From NCBI RefSeq assembly GCF_001612615.1, contig NZ_BDAU01000033.1, positions 1 through 64,000 on the forward strand: 64,000 bases of DNA. The letters run 5' to 3'. Every line of letters starts with the position of its first letter. The stretch's first letter is position 1. Below, piece by piece: positions 24,045 through 32,783 of this stretch. The position numbers and the translations under genes are program-made. Under the pieces are notes generated by a model. It was given only the letters and a program-made list of their open reading frames with translations. It searched no databases and had not been told where the DNA came from. Origin of the DNA: Nocardia amikacinitolerans NBRC 108937. Lineage in GTDB: Bacteria; Actinomycetota; Actinomycetes; Mycobacteriales; Mycobacteriaceae.

Positions 24045-24359
24045 ATGCCCAAATACGTCTTCCACCTGCAGGTCAAGGAACACCAGCTCGACCGCCTCCA
24101 GCGGCTGAACGAGGAATACCGTGACGACTTCGAGCGCGTCGTCCCGGTCATCCCCGGTCTGCGCGGCATCGAGAAGTACTTGGTCGGCACCGACTACGTC
24201 GAATTGATCGACTACGACGGCAGTTTTGCCGACTTCGGTGCGGCGATGGCGGCCGACCCGGCCCTGCGCAAGTTCATGCGCAGCGTCAACGACTGCTTCA
24301 CCACCCCGCTACGCGAAATGACCACCCGGCAGATGGCCACCATACAGACCCTGCCCTGA
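24045..24359 (+). CDS. Small SchA/CurD-like or ABM-like protein
   Basis: 104 residues: MPKYVFHLQVKEHQLDRLQR, VVPVIPGLRGIEKYLVGTDY, VELIDYDGSFADFGAAMAAD, then FMRSVNDCFTTPLREMTTRQ. The pattern of a strand, an amphipathic helix and a GTDYVELI.YDG strand resembles the SchA/CurD-like domain (ferredoxin-like fold), found next to polyketide and aromatic-ring enzymes. No catalytic residues are obvious. It lies 16 bases after the ligase, with AAAGGACC upstream, and 43 bases before the aldehyde dehydrogenase, so it is part of the operon. It might bind or cyclise a product. That is a guess from fold only. Confidence 0.6.
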   Translation: MPKYVFHLQVKEHQLDRLQRLNEEYRDDFERVVPVIPGLRGIEKYLVGTDYVELIDYDGSFADFGAAMAADPALRKFMRSVNDCFTTPLREMTTRQMATIQTLP

Positions 24360-24402
24360 CGGTCTCCATCCGATCGAGAAACGAAGGGAAGTAACGATTC
24401 TC

Positions 24403-25848
24403 ATGGCATACGACTACGGCCTCATCATCGGAGGCCAGGAGCGCGCCGCCTCCGACGGCGGCACCATCGAGGTCACCGGCCCCGCCACTGGCGAGGTGAT
24501 CGGCAGTATCGCCTCGGCCACCGCCGCCGACGTGGACGCCGCGGTGGCCGCCGCGAAGGAAGCCGCACCGAGCTGGGCGGCGACCACCCAGTTCCGGCGG
24601 GCCGGATACCTCCATGCCCTGGCCAAGGCGGTCACCGCGCACGCCGACGAACTCGCCACCATCGAAACCCGGGACATGGGCAAGCCATACACGATCAGCC
24701 GCAAGGTCGATCTTCGCACCGCTCCTGAGGCGATCGAATACTTCGCCGGGATGGCGGGCAAGACCGAAGGCCGCACAGTGCCGGTGCCCGGACGGTTCGT
24801 CAACTACACCGTGCGCGAACCCTTCGGCATCGTCGCCGGCGTAATTCCCTGGAATTACCCGCTGCTACAAGCGATCTGGAAGATCGCACCGGCGATCATG
24901 GCGGGCAACACAGTCGTGCTCAAGCCTGCCGAACGGGCACCGCTGTCCCCCATGGCGCTGGTGCGGTTGTGTCAGGAAGCCGGAATTCCGCCGGGCGTGG
25001 TCAACGCCGTCCCCGGCTACGGCAAGACGACCGGCACGGCGCTCTGCGCACACCCGGACGTCTCGTTCATCGCCTTCACCGGATCGGTGGAAACCGGTCG
25101 CGCCATCCAGCGCGCCGCAGCCGAACGCGTCATCCCCGTCACCCTCGAGCTCGGCGGCAAGAGCCCGAACATCGTCTTCGACGACGTAGAACCCAAAGCC
25201 GCTGCGCAACTGGCCTACTCGGCGATCTTCAGCAATATGGGCGAGGTCTGCACCGCCGGGTCCCGGCTGCTGGTGCACGAGTCCATCCACGGCCAAGTCG
25301 TCGACGCGCTACTCGGACTGATCGAGTCACAGACGGTGATCGGCGACCCGATGGACCCGTCCACCACCCTCGGCCCGCTGATCGACCACGAGCACCTCGC
25401 CCGCGTCCAGGGCTACGTGGACCGCGCCCGCAACAGTGGCGCCAAACTCCTCACCGGCGGCGGCACCCGCAAGATCGACGGCCTGAGCGAACTGTTCTTC
25501 GAACCAACGGTTTTCGACCACGTCGACAACAACAGCGAACTGGCCCAAGACGAGGTCTTCGGCCCGGTGCTGTCGGTGATGAGCTTCGGATCCGAAGACG
25601 AGGCCGTCGAACTGGCCAATGCTGTCGACTACGGCCTCGCCGCGGTCGTGCAGACCCGGGACGTGGGCCGCGCCCACCGGGTCGCCGGACGCCTGCAGGC
25701 CGGCAACGTCTGGATCAACTCCTGGGGCAATGTGCATTCGGCCTCCCCGTATGGCGGCTACAAGCGCAGCGGCCACGGCCGCGAGATGGGCTTCTCGATC
25801 ATGGACGCCTTCACCCAGGAGAAGAACGTCTGGGTCAGCACCCGATGA
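24403..25848 (+). CDS. Aldehyde dehydrogenase (betaine-aldehyde-dehydrogenase-like)
   Basis: 481 residues, normal length. Motifs: GVIPWNYPLLQAIWKIAPAI, GNTVVLKPAERAPLSPMALV, IAFTGSVETGR, TLELGGKSPNIVFDD with the general base Glu, FSNMGEVCTAGSRLLVHES with the catalytic Cys, QDEVFGPVLSVMSF, and INSWGNVHSASPYGGYKRSG. The NAD-type pattern and the ELGGKSPNIV block group it with gamma-aminobutyraldehyde/betaine aldehyde dehydrogenases, a broad group that also covers aromatic aldehydes. It lies in the operon before the CoA-transferase genes. A likely job is oxidising the aldehyde released by chain cleavage, in parallel to the enzymes at 7266 and 37781-41599 (inference). Confidence 0.9.
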   Translation: MAYDYGLIIGGQERAASDGGTIEVTGPATGEVIGSIASATAADVDAAVAAAKEAAPSWAATTQFRRAGYLHALAKAVTAHADELATIETRDMGKPYTISRKVDLRTAPEAIEYFAGMAGKTEGRTVPVPGRFVNYTVREPFGIVAGVIPWNYPLLQAIWKIAPAIMAGNTVVLKPAERAPLSPMALVRLCQEAGIPPGVVNAVPGYGKTTGTALCAHPDVSFIAFTGSVETGRAIQRAAAERVIPVTLELGGKSPNIVFDDVEPKAAAQLAYSAIFSNMGEVCTAGSRLLVHESIHGQVVDALLGLIESQTVIGDPMDPSTTLGPLIDHEHLARVQGYVDRARNSGAKLLTGGGTRKIDGLSELFFEPTVFDHVDNNSELAQDEVFGPVLSVMSFGSEDEAVELANAVDYGLAAVVQTRDVGRAHRVAGRLQAGNVWINSWGNVHSASPYGGYKRSGHGREMGFSIMDAFTQEKNVWVSTR

Positions 25849-25906
25849 CCTTCCCGAACTTCGTGCCATCCGGCCGAAAGCCCCTCACCTGTAAGGAGAC
25901 AACGCA

Positions 25907-26776
25907 GTGACCGCGACGACAGCGCAGCCGATCACCGAAGCGGACGGCAGTCCGCCCGTGAGCTGGAAGGAGATGATGGCGGTCTTCCTGGCCCGCCAGA
26001 TCCGCGACACCGACCGCATCTGCTCGGGCGCCCACACCGAGATCTCCTTCGCCGCGACGATGCTGGCGCAGAAGACGCACGCACCCAATCTGAAGCTGCA
26101 GCTCGGCGGCGGCGCGTTCCTGTGTAACGTGGCCGACCGCGAAATCGACGAGCTGCCGCGCACCTCGGTGGACTTCCGCATCATGAACTGGGCGGAGGCG
26201 TACTTCGAGCACCACGACACCTTCAACCACTACGGCGCACCCGGCGGCCGCGACTACTACGAGAACATCGACAACTGGCGCAGCACCAACAAGTACTTCT
26301 TCGCCGACAAGTTCTTCGTCGGCGGCATCCAGGTCGACAAGCACGGCAACGTCAACCTCATCGGCGTCGGCGACAAGAACGGCTACCGCTTCCGCGGACC
26401 CGGCAGCGTCGGCATCAACGACGTCACCTCGGTGCGCGACGCGTTCGTGTTCATGACCGCCCACGACCGCCAACGGTGCGTCGAGCAGGTCGACTTCGTC
26501 TCCATGCCGGGACCGAAGACATACCGCGAGAAGGACTTGTCGGGCAACGGACCGCAGTTCATCGTCACCCCGCTCGGCGTCTTCGACTTCACCGGACCGG
26601 ACCAGACCGCGGCGCTCGTCGGCGTCTTCCCCGGCCACACCGAGGAGGAGATCGCCCAGCACACCGGCTGGGAGATCGTGAAATCCCCGCACTTCACCAT
26701 CCATGAACCCCCCAGCCCGGCCGAATTGTCGGTGCTGCGCAACGAGATCGACCGCAAAGGAGTGTTGCAGCGATGA
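25907..26776 (+). CDS. CoA-transferase family protein, beta subunit (IpdB-like)
   Basis: 289 residues from GTG 25907 after TAAGGAGA. It shows the class I CoA-transferase beta fold: CSGAHTEISFAATMLAQKTH, NVNLIGVGDKNGYRFRGPGS (the glycine-rich oxyanion region), VTSVRDAFVFMTAHDRQRCV, and LGVFDFTGPDQTAALVGVFP with PGHTEEEIAQHTGWEI. This resembles IpdB of the steroid-ring degradation enzyme IpdAB and the glutaconate CoA-transferase beta subunit. IpdAB cleaves a ring carbon-carbon bond by hydrolysis, whereas true transferases exchange CoA. Which applies here cannot be told. The order beta-alpha is reversed relative to ipdA-ipdB of Mycobacterium tuberculosis as I recall it. Overlaps the next gene (ATGA). 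Confidence 0.85.
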   Translation: MTATTAQPITEADGSPPVSWKEMMAVFLARQIRDTDRICSGAHTEISFAATMLAQKTHAPNLKLQLGGGAFLCNVADREIDELPRTSVDFRIMNWAEAYFEHHDTFNHYGAPGGRDYYENIDNWRSTNKYFFADKFFVGGIQVDKHGNVNLIGVGDKNGYRFRGPGSVGINDVTSVRDAFVFMTAHDRQRCVEQVDFVSMPGPKTYREKDLSGNGPQFIVTPLGVFDFTGPDQTAALVGVFPGHTEEEIAQHTGWEIVKSPHFTIHEPPSPAELSVLRNEIDRKGVLQR

Positions 26777-27765
26777 CCAGAGGAGCTCAACTGCTGCAGA
26801 CCGGGCCCATCGACCTGCCCGACGGCCCACCGGCGCGTCGGGAGGTCGTCGCCTCCGCCGCGGACGTGGTGTCCCGTGTCCACGACGGTGACACCGTCGC
26901 CATCGGCGGATTCGTCACCGCCAATCACCCCATGCCGCTGGTGCGCGAACTGGTTCGGCAGGGCAAGAAGGATCTGACCATCATCGGTTCGGCCACAGCG
27001 GGTTTGGAGATCGACCTGCTGATCGGCGCCGGCGTGGTGCGCAAGCTGATCGCACCGTACTGCGGTGCCGAGCTGTACTCGGCGGTCGGCAGCTGTTTCC
27101 GGGCCGCGGTCGAGTCGGGGCAGATCGAACTGTGGGAGAACTCCGAGTACATCCTCTACGCGGGGCTGCAGGCCCGCGCAATGGGGCAGGAGTTCATGGC
27201 CTGGCGTGGCGGTATCGGGAGCAGCATTCCCGAACTGAACGACGACCTGGTGGTGTTCGACAATCCGCTCGGTGACGGCAAGCAGTACATCGCCGTCCCG
27301 GCGATTCCGGTGGACTGGACCTTCCTGCACGTCGGTGAGGCCGACAAGTACGGGAATGGACGGCATCCTGGTGCACGCTTCGGCGATCGCCTGATGGCCC
27401 GCGCGGCGGACCGGGTAGCGCTGACCACCGAGCGGCTGGTCGACAACGAGGACATCCGATCGAATCCGATCATGACCTCGGTGCCCTACGCCGACGCGGT
27501 GGTGGTGGCGCCCTACGGTTCACACCCCTACGCGTCGCACGGCTACTACGCCGAAGATGCCGCGCACATCGAGGAGTACGTGCGCGCGACCGCGGGTGTC
27601 CGCAAGGGCGACCGCAGCGGCCTGGACGCCTACCTCGCCAAGTGGGTGACCGGTCCGGCGGACCAGGATGCCTACATCGGCAATGTCGATCCGGCCACGC
27701 TGCGCGCGCTGGAAGCCGAGTACGCGCAATTGACCGGGGCTCGTGGAGCGCTTTCCGGTGACTGA
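26773..27765 (+). CDS. CoA-transferase family protein, alpha subunit (IpdA-like)
   Basis: 330 residues, ATG inside the stop of the beta gene. Marks: VSRVHDGDTVAIGGFVTANH, RELVRQGKKDLTIIGSATAG, GLEIDLLIGAGVVRKLI, YAGLQARAMGQEFMAWRGGI, IPVDWTFLHVGEADKYGN and PYADAVVVAPYGSHPYASHG. This is the IpdA/GctA-like alpha subunit. The two subunits should form a heterotetramer that handles a CoA ester of a dicarboxylic or ring-derived acid. The next gene (DUF35) starts before this stop, so these genes are translated as a coupled block. Assignment to a hydrolase or a transferase needs the active-site comparison with IpdAB. Confidence 0.85.
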   Translation: MTRGAQLLQTGPIDLPDGPPARREVVASAADVVSRVHDGDTVAIGGFVTANHPMPLVRELVRQGKKDLTIIGSATAGLEIDLLIGAGVVRKLIAPYCGAELYSAVGSCFRAAVESGQIELWENSEYILYAGLQARAMGQEFMAWRGGIGSSIPELNDDLVVFDNPLGDGKQYIAVPAIPVDWTFLHVGEADKYGNGRHPGARFGDRLMARAADRVALTTERLVDNEDIRSNPIMTSVPYADAVVVAPYGSHPYASHGYYAEDAAHIEEYVRATAGVRKGDRSGLDAYLAKWVTGPADQDAYIGNVDPATLRALEAEYAQLTGARGALSGD

Positions 27766-28168
27766 TACGACGCTGTTGCGTCCCGACGCGTGGCAGCAGG
27801 ACGGACCCGACCGGGTCCGCCTGCTCGCCACGCGGTGCGGACACTGCAAACACCTGATTTTCCCGCCGGCGCCGTCCTGTCCGGCGTGCTGGGAACGCGA
27901 CCATTTGCGTATCGAATCGCTGCCGAAAAACGGTGTGCTGCATTCGTTCACGGTCGTGCACACCCCCGGTGACGGAATCGCCGCACCGTATGCGGTCGGA
28001 CTCATCGACTACGACGGCGGAGTGCGGATCTGCGGACGCATCTGCGGTGAGGCTCCTCTGACCGCCGGCATGCCGATGGAAGCGATCCCCGGCAGCATCC
28101 GCGAGGGCGAGCACGCACTGGCGGGCTGGATGTTTCGACCGGTCACGAATTCGCTGGAGTCCTCATGA
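27758..28168 (+). CDS. DUF35 zinc-ribbon/OB-fold protein, thiolase partner
   Basis: 136 residues from GTG 27758 (VTDTTLLRPDAW), which has GGAG upstream and overlaps the previous stop; GTG 27743 is the alternative. The rubredoxin-like zinc ribbon is CGHCKHLIFPPAPSCPAC. The OB-fold follows: VLHSFTVVHTPGDGIAAPYA, VGLIDYDGGVRICGRICG. Such proteins pair with thiolase-like enzymes. In steroid side-chain degradation the DUF35 part of ChsH2 binds Ltp2 to make an aldolase, and PhlB pairs with PhlAC. The thiolase-fold gene directly downstream overlaps in ATGA, which makes a complex between the two products very likely (inference). Confidence 0.88.
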   Translation: MTDTTLLRPDAWQQDGPDRVRLLATRCGHCKHLIFPPAPSCPACWERDHLRIESLPKNGVLHSFTVVHTPGDGIAAPYAVGLIDYDGGVRICGRICGEAPLTAGMPMEAIPGSIREGEHALAGWMFRPVTNSLESS

Positions 28169-29289
28169 GCTCGACAGCCCACATTATCGGGGTCGGTATG
28201 ACCCCGTTCGAGCGCGGCGAGCGAACCATCGAATCGATGGGCGCTGCCGCAGCGCTGGATGCCCTGGCTGAGGCAGGGGCGCGCCCGACCGTGATCGATG
28301 CCGTGTACTGCGGCAACGTCTACGGCGGGATGCTTCCGGCCCACCGGATCGCCGCCGCGCTCGGCCTGACCGGGCGCCCGTGCTACAACCTGGAAGCTGC
28401 CTGCTCGAGTTCCGCTGTGGCGCTGAACCTCGCGGTTCAGGCCGTGCGAAATCGGCAATACGACACCGTGCTCGTGATCGGGGTGGAGCGCCTGTCCGTC
28501 TTTCCCGGCGGAACGCTTCGTCTCAATCCAGACGACTTGGATGTCATTCAAGGTGTCACGATGCCCGCCCACTACGCCATGCGGGCGCAGGCGTATCTCG
28601 CCGAAACCGGTGCCACCACCGCGGATCTCGCGGCGGTGGCCGTCAAGAACCGCGGCAACGGTGCCAAGAACCCGCGCGCTCGTTTCCGGGCGGAGACGAC
28701 CGTGGCGGAGGTCTTGGACTCCCGGCCGGTGGCTGATCCGCTCACCCTGCTGCAATGCTGCGGTTCCTCCGATGGCGCGGCGGCGGTGGTCGTGTCGCGC
28801 TATCGCGGCCCGCAGACACCGACCGTCTCGGTCCTTGCCAGCCAACTCAGTTCCGGCACCACCGGATCGCACGACATGGCCCGCGAATCGCTCACCACCC
28901 GCGTCGCGACAGCTGCCTACCGCGAGGCGGGGATCCGGCCCGACGATCTGGATGTTGTGGAAGTGCACGATGCCTTCAGCATCGCCGAGTTGCTGTATTA
29001 CGAAGCGCTGGGTCTCTGTGGTTTCGGGGAAGCACCGGCCTTGCTGGCTTCCGGATACACCTCGCGCGGCGGCGCCTGTCCGGTCAACCCCGGCGGCGGA
29101 CTGCTCTCACGCGGGCACCCTATCGGCGCGACCGGACTCGCCCAAGTGGTGGAGGTCGTCGAATGGCTGCGCCTGCCGCGGACCGACGGAACCCGCGACC
29201 CCGAAGTCGGATTGACCCATTGCACCGGCGGCGGCATTACCGGTTACGACCATGCTGCCTGCGCCATCCACGTATTCGCTCGAACCTGA
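28165..29289 (+). CDS. Thiolase-fold enzyme paired with DUF35 protein (Ltp/SCP-x-like)
   Basis: 374 residues, start inside the DUF35 stop. Non-decarboxylating thiolase fold: STAHIIGVGMTPFERGERTI, YNLEAACSSSAVALNLAVQA with the nucleophile-position Cys, LQCCGSSDGAAAVVVS, VVEVHDAFSIAELLYYEALG (HDAF in place of the canonical NEAF), and CPVNPGGGLLSRGHPIGATG with the GHP catalytic loop. The HDAF form is that of the SCP-x/Ltp lipid-transfer-type thiolases. Together with the DUF35 partner it could work as a thiolase or as a retro-aldolase releasing an aldehyde. The two aldehyde dehydrogenases nearby would fit the latter (inference). Confidence 0.88.
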   Translation: MSSTAHIIGVGMTPFERGERTIESMGAAAALDALAEAGARPTVIDAVYCGNVYGGMLPAHRIAAALGLTGRPCYNLEAACSSSAVALNLAVQAVRNRQYDTVLVIGVERLSVFPGGTLRLNPDDLDVIQGVTMPAHYAMRAQAYLAETGATTADLAAVAVKNRGNGAKNPRARFRAETTVAEVLDSRPVADPLTLLQCCGSSDGAAAVVVSRYRGPQTPTVSVLASQLSSGTTGSHDMARESLTTRVATAAYREAGIRPDDLDVVEVHDAFSIAELLYYEALGLCGFGEAPALLASGYTSRGGACPVNPGGGLLSRGHPIGATGLAQVVEVVEWLRLPRTDGTRDPEVGLTHCTGGGITGYDHAACAIHVFART

Positions 29290-29318
29290 TACCGGCCCGG
29301 CGGCTCACTGGAGTACCC

Positions 29319-30506
29319 ATGAAATACGAAGATGTAGCGATTCCGCTCGGCGACGCCTGGTCCTCTCCTTTCGCCAAATGGCAAGGTTCGCTGGCGGAAG
29401 TGTCCAGTCTGGATCTGGCCGTCGCGGTGACCGGGCGGGCGTTGGCCGAGCGAGACTTGGACCCCGCCTGGTTCGACGGCATCGTGTTGGGCACGACTGT
29501 GCCGCAGCCAAATCTGTTCTACGGTGCGCCCACACTTGCCGCTCGGCTCGGTGCGACGGGTCTGACCGGGCCGATGGTGAGCCAGGCGTGCGCGACGAGC
29601 GTTGCCGCGTTGCATGCGGCGGCGGGCGCGGTAGCGGCGGGCGCGACCCGGCAGCTCGTGGTGGTGGCCGACCGCACCTCCAATGGGCCGGCGCTGATTT
29701 ATCCATCCAGCCGTGGGCAGGGCGGTGCTCCGGTGATCACCCACTGGGTGCTCGACGCGTTCGCCCGCGATCCCTGGGCCGGTCAGGCGATGCTCGCCAC
29801 CGCTGAAGCGGTCGCGGCCGAGAACGGTATCACCCGTGACGAACTCGATGACCTGACCGCGTTGCGGTGGGAACAGTACAAGGCCGCCCTGGCCGACGAT
29901 CGCGCATTCCAGCGCCGCTATCAGGTGCCGGTGGAGATCAAGGGGCGCAGGGAAAGCGTCCTCCTCGACGCCGACGAGGGCGTACGCGCCAAGGAACGCA
30001 CAGTGATCGGCGCCCTGCCGCCCGCGGCTTCCGACGGGATCCACACCTTCGCCGCACAGACCCATCCATCGGACGGGTGCGCGGGCGCTGTCGTCACCAG
30101 CCGCGAGGAAGCCCGACGGCGATCCCAGGCGGGGATCGTCAGAATTCTGAGCAGCGCTGTCGCCCGGGTGCGGAAAGCCCGCATGCCCGAAGCGCCGGTC
30201 CCCGCCGCCCGAGGCGCACTCGACGCCGCCGGACTGAAGTTCACCGACCTGCACGCGATCACCACGCACAACCCCTTCGCGGTGAACGACGTGTACTTCT
30301 GCCGGGAAACCGGGGTCGATCCGACCGATATGAACGCCTTCGGATGCAGCTTGATCTTCGGACATCCCCAGGGCCCCACGGGGTTACGGTCGATCACCGA
30401 GCTGATCGAAACGTTGCGGCTGCGGGGCGGGGGAGTGGGCTTGTTCACCGGTTGCGCGGCGGGAGACACAGGCGCCGCCCTCGTGCTGGAAGTGACAGAC
30501 CGATGA
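29319..30506 (+). CDS. Thiolase-family acyl-CoA acyltransferase (divergent)
   Basis: 395 residues from ATG 29319. MVSQACATSVAALHAAAGAV carries the nucleophile Cys. TSNGPALIYPSSRGQGG lies in the loop domain. ITTHNPFAVNDVYFCRETGV replaces the usual NEAFA block by HNPFAVND. FGCSLIFGHPQGPTGLRSIT has the GHP loop. LFTGCAAGDTGAALVLEVTD carries the second catalytic Cys near the C-terminus. Both Cys residues of a degradative thiolase are thus present, in contrast to the neighbour at 28165. It probably splits a beta-ketoacyl-CoA with CoA. The stop overlaps the next gene (ATGA). The HNPF substitution makes it a less common branch. Confidence 0.85.
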   Translation: MKYEDVAIPLGDAWSSPFAKWQGSLAEVSSLDLAVAVTGRALAERDLDPAWFDGIVLGTTVPQPNLFYGAPTLAARLGATGLTGPMVSQACATSVAALHAAAGAVAAGATRQLVVVADRTSNGPALIYPSSRGQGGAPVITHWVLDAFARDPWAGQAMLATAEAVAAENGITRDELDDLTALRWEQYKAALADDRAFQRRYQVPVEIKGRRESVLLDADEGVRAKERTVIGALPPAASDGIHTFAAQTHPSDGCAGAVVTSREEARRRSQAGIVRILSSAVARVRKARMPEAPVPAARGALDAAGLKFTDLHAITTHNPFAVNDVYFCRETGVDPTDMNAFGCSLIFGHPQGPTGLRSITELIETLRLRGGGVGLFTGCAAGDTGAALVLEVTDR

Positions 30507-32293
30507 GCACAACGCTGCATCCGACGTTCAGCCAGCCGCGGATCGCCGTGGCGCGAGAACCGGACGGGCGCGTCCGGCTGTGGTCCACAGAAGCTCTCGA
30601 ACCGCACTCCGTCAGCGTTGTGCACGACTTTCGTGCCGGATCGACGCGACATCCGGACCGCTTGCTGATCGCGGAGAAGGCCGGAGGGGAATGGAGAACC
30701 TTGTCGTGGGGTGAGGCCCGAACCTGGGTCGATCGCATCGCCCAGGGGCTGCTCGACCGTGGGCTCACGGAGCGCCCACTGATGATCCTGGCCGGAAACA
30801 GCACAGCCAATCTGGTCATCACGCTTGCCGCGATGACCCTCGGTGTGCCCGTCGTCCCCACCAGCGTCGCCTACTCCTTACACAGCGGCGATCATCACCA
30901 GTTGCGAGCGATGGCCGACCTGGTCGACCCCGGCGTAATCCTCACCGGTGGACCGGAATTCGAGGCGGCGACAGCAGCAATCGCGGACCGGCGCACCGTG
31001 GTCGGTCTAGATCGGCGGATGCCCGGAACCCTCACGCTGGACGAGCTCGCCGCCGCACCCACCGTCCACATCGATCGCCGATGCGCAGCACTTCGCTCCG
31101 ACGACGTAGCCAAGATCCTGTTCACTTCCGGCTCGACCGGAACGCCCAAAGGCGTGATCACGACGCACGGCATGATGTCGGCCAACCAGCAACAGCTGCG
31201 GCAGATCTGGCCCTTCCTGACGGCTGAGCCACCGGTGCTGCTGGATTGGCTTCCCTGGAGCCACACCTTCGGCGGCAGTCACAACCTCAACCTGGTACTC
31301 ACCAACGGCGGATCCTTGTGGATCGACGACGGTGGCATCGGGCCGGGACTGATCGAACGGACCGTCACCAACCTGCGCTCGGCTCGGCCCAATCTGTACT
31401 TCAACGTGCCCGCCGGGTACGCCGCGCTGCTGCCGATACTGGAGCGCGAACCCGACACCGCGCGCGCCATTCTGGCCCGATTACGCTTCGCGTTCTTCGC
31501 GGGCGCTGGATTGCCGCAGCAACTGTGGGAAAGACTGGGCGCGTTGGCCCGAGCCCACGGGTCGACCATGCAGCTCACCTCCTCCTGGGGATCCACCGAA
31601 TCCTGCCCGGTCGCGACTTCGGTGCATTTCGCCACCGATCGCAGCGCCTGCATCGGCTTGCCGGTGCCCGGTGTGGAACTGGCGCTGGTCCCGACCGGGA
31701 ACACCACCGAAGCACGGCTGCGCGGCCCGAACCTCACCCCGGGCTACCACCGGCGGCCCGACCTCGCCGCGAGCGCCTTCGACGAGCAAGGGTTCTTCCG
31801 CACCGGTGATGCGGTCACCTTGGCCGATCCCGAAGACCCATTGGCGGGCTTGATATTCCGCGGGCGCATCGCCGAGGATTTCAAGCTGGCCACCGGCACC
31901 TTTGTCACGGTCGGGACCTTGCGGCTGCGCTTGCTCTCCGCCGCGCGAGGACTGCTGAACGACGCCGTGATCTGCGGCGAAAATGCCGAATACGTGAGCG
32001 CTCTCGTGTGGCTGCATCCCGATCACCGCGGGCGGCTCGCCGCCGACGCCGTCCCCGACCCGGCGCTGCGCCAGGAGCTGTCCGCCGCATTGCAACGGCT
32101 GGCCGACGAAGGCGGCGGCACCTCGCAACGGGTCGAACGCCTCGCAATCCTGACCGAGCCGCCCTCCGTCGATGCTCGCGAGATCACCGACAAGGGCTAC
32201 ATCAACCAGCGCGCGGTGCGCGGCGGCCGGGACCAGGACGTGCGTCTGTTGTACACCGACCCGTGTCCCGCGTGCGTGGTCGTCCGGCAATGA
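30503..32293 (+). CDS. Feruloyl-CoA-synthase-like AMP-forming ligase
   Basis: 596 residues. Marks: LSWGEARTWVDRIAQGLLDR, ILFTSGSTGTPKGVITTHGM (P-loop), WLPWSHTFGGSHNLNLVLTN, GAGLPQQLWERLGALA, TSSWGSTESCPVATSVHF, EQGFFRTGDAVTL, LIFRGRIAEDFKLATGTFV and the end DAREITDKGYINQRAVRGGR. The last two blocks are typical of feruloyl-CoA synthases and their relatives, which lack the ordinary NxxGK tail and have DKGYINQ instead. It would activate a hydroxycinnamic or related acid with ATP and CoA. The gene lies in the ATGA-coupled block behind the thiolase. Substrate by family only. Confidence 0.87.
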   Translation: MSTTLHPTFSQPRIAVAREPDGRVRLWSTEALEPHSVSVVHDFRAGSTRHPDRLLIAEKAGGEWRTLSWGEARTWVDRIAQGLLDRGLTERPLMILAGNSTANLVITLAAMTLGVPVVPTSVAYSLHSGDHHQLRAMADLVDPGVILTGGPEFEAATAAIADRRTVVGLDRRMPGTLTLDELAAAPTVHIDRRCAALRSDDVAKILFTSGSTGTPKGVITTHGMMSANQQQLRQIWPFLTAEPPVLLDWLPWSHTFGGSHNLNLVLTNGGSLWIDDGGIGPGLIERTVTNLRSARPNLYFNVPAGYAALLPILEREPDTARAILARLRFAFFAGAGLPQQLWERLGALARAHGSTMQLTSSWGSTESCPVATSVHFATDRSACIGLPVPGVELALVPTGNTTEARLRGPNLTPGYHRRPDLAASAFDEQGFFRTGDAVTLADPEDPLAGLIFRGRIAEDFKLATGTFVTVGTLRLRLLSAARGLLNDAVICGENAEYVSALVWLHPDHRGRLAADAVPDPALRQELSAALQRLADEGGGTSQRVERLAILTEPPSVDAREITDKGYINQRAVRGGRDQDVRLLYTDPCPACVVVRQ

Positions 32294-32348
32294 TCAGCCG
32301 GATCGCCACTCGCACAGCAGATTTCCGCTCGGAGGGAGTGCCCCGCTC

Positions 32349-32783
32349 ATGCCTGTCAGCGCCGATGTGATCGGCACCGAATTGCCGCCACTGACCATGA
32401 CCATAGACCCCGGACGGGTCCGATTCTTCGCCAAAGCCATTGGTGAGTGCCTGCCCGACGGCCTCGACGCGGCCGATATCGCGGTGCCGCCGACCTTTCT
32501 CTTCGCGCTCGAACTCGAACAAACCGACCCATTCGCGTGGTTGACAGCGCTCGGCGTGGACCTCTCGCTGGTCTTGCACGGCAGCCAGCAGTTCATCTAC
32601 CACACGACCGCCAAGGCGGGCGAAACGCTCATCGCCCGGCCCCGCATCGTGGACGTGTACTCGAAGAAGAGCGGAGCCCTCGAGTTCATCGTCAAACAGA
32701 CGGCGGTGACCCGCAAGGACGGAACACCGGTCGCCGATCTTGTCTCCACCCTGGTGATCCGGCACCCGGAGGCCGCACGATGA
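32349..32783 (+). CDS. MaoC-like dehydratase, N-terminal (FAS1-like) type
   Basis: 144 residues from ATG 32349. IGTELPPLTMTIDPGRVRFF, AKAIGECLPD, VPPTFLFALELEQTDPFAWL, VLHGSQQFIYHTTAKAGETL and VDVYSKKSGALEFIVKQT. This is the HsdA/ChsH2-N/HadA-like single hotdog half that lacks the catalytic D-x-x-x-H pair and normally pairs with a catalytic MaoC protein. The catalytic partner is the next gene, which overlaps it by an ATGA, so the two should form a heteromeric enoyl-CoA hydratase. Such pairs (HadAB, ChsH1-H2) take bulky acyl-CoAs. A GGAGGG lies upstream. Confidence 0.82.
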   Translation: MPVSADVIGTELPPLTMTIDPGRVRFFAKAIGECLPDGLDAADIAVPPTFLFALELEQTDPFAWLTALGVDLSLVLHGSQQFIYHTTAKAGETLIARPRIVDVYSKKSGALEFIVKQTAVTRKDGTPVADLVSTLVIRHPEAAR

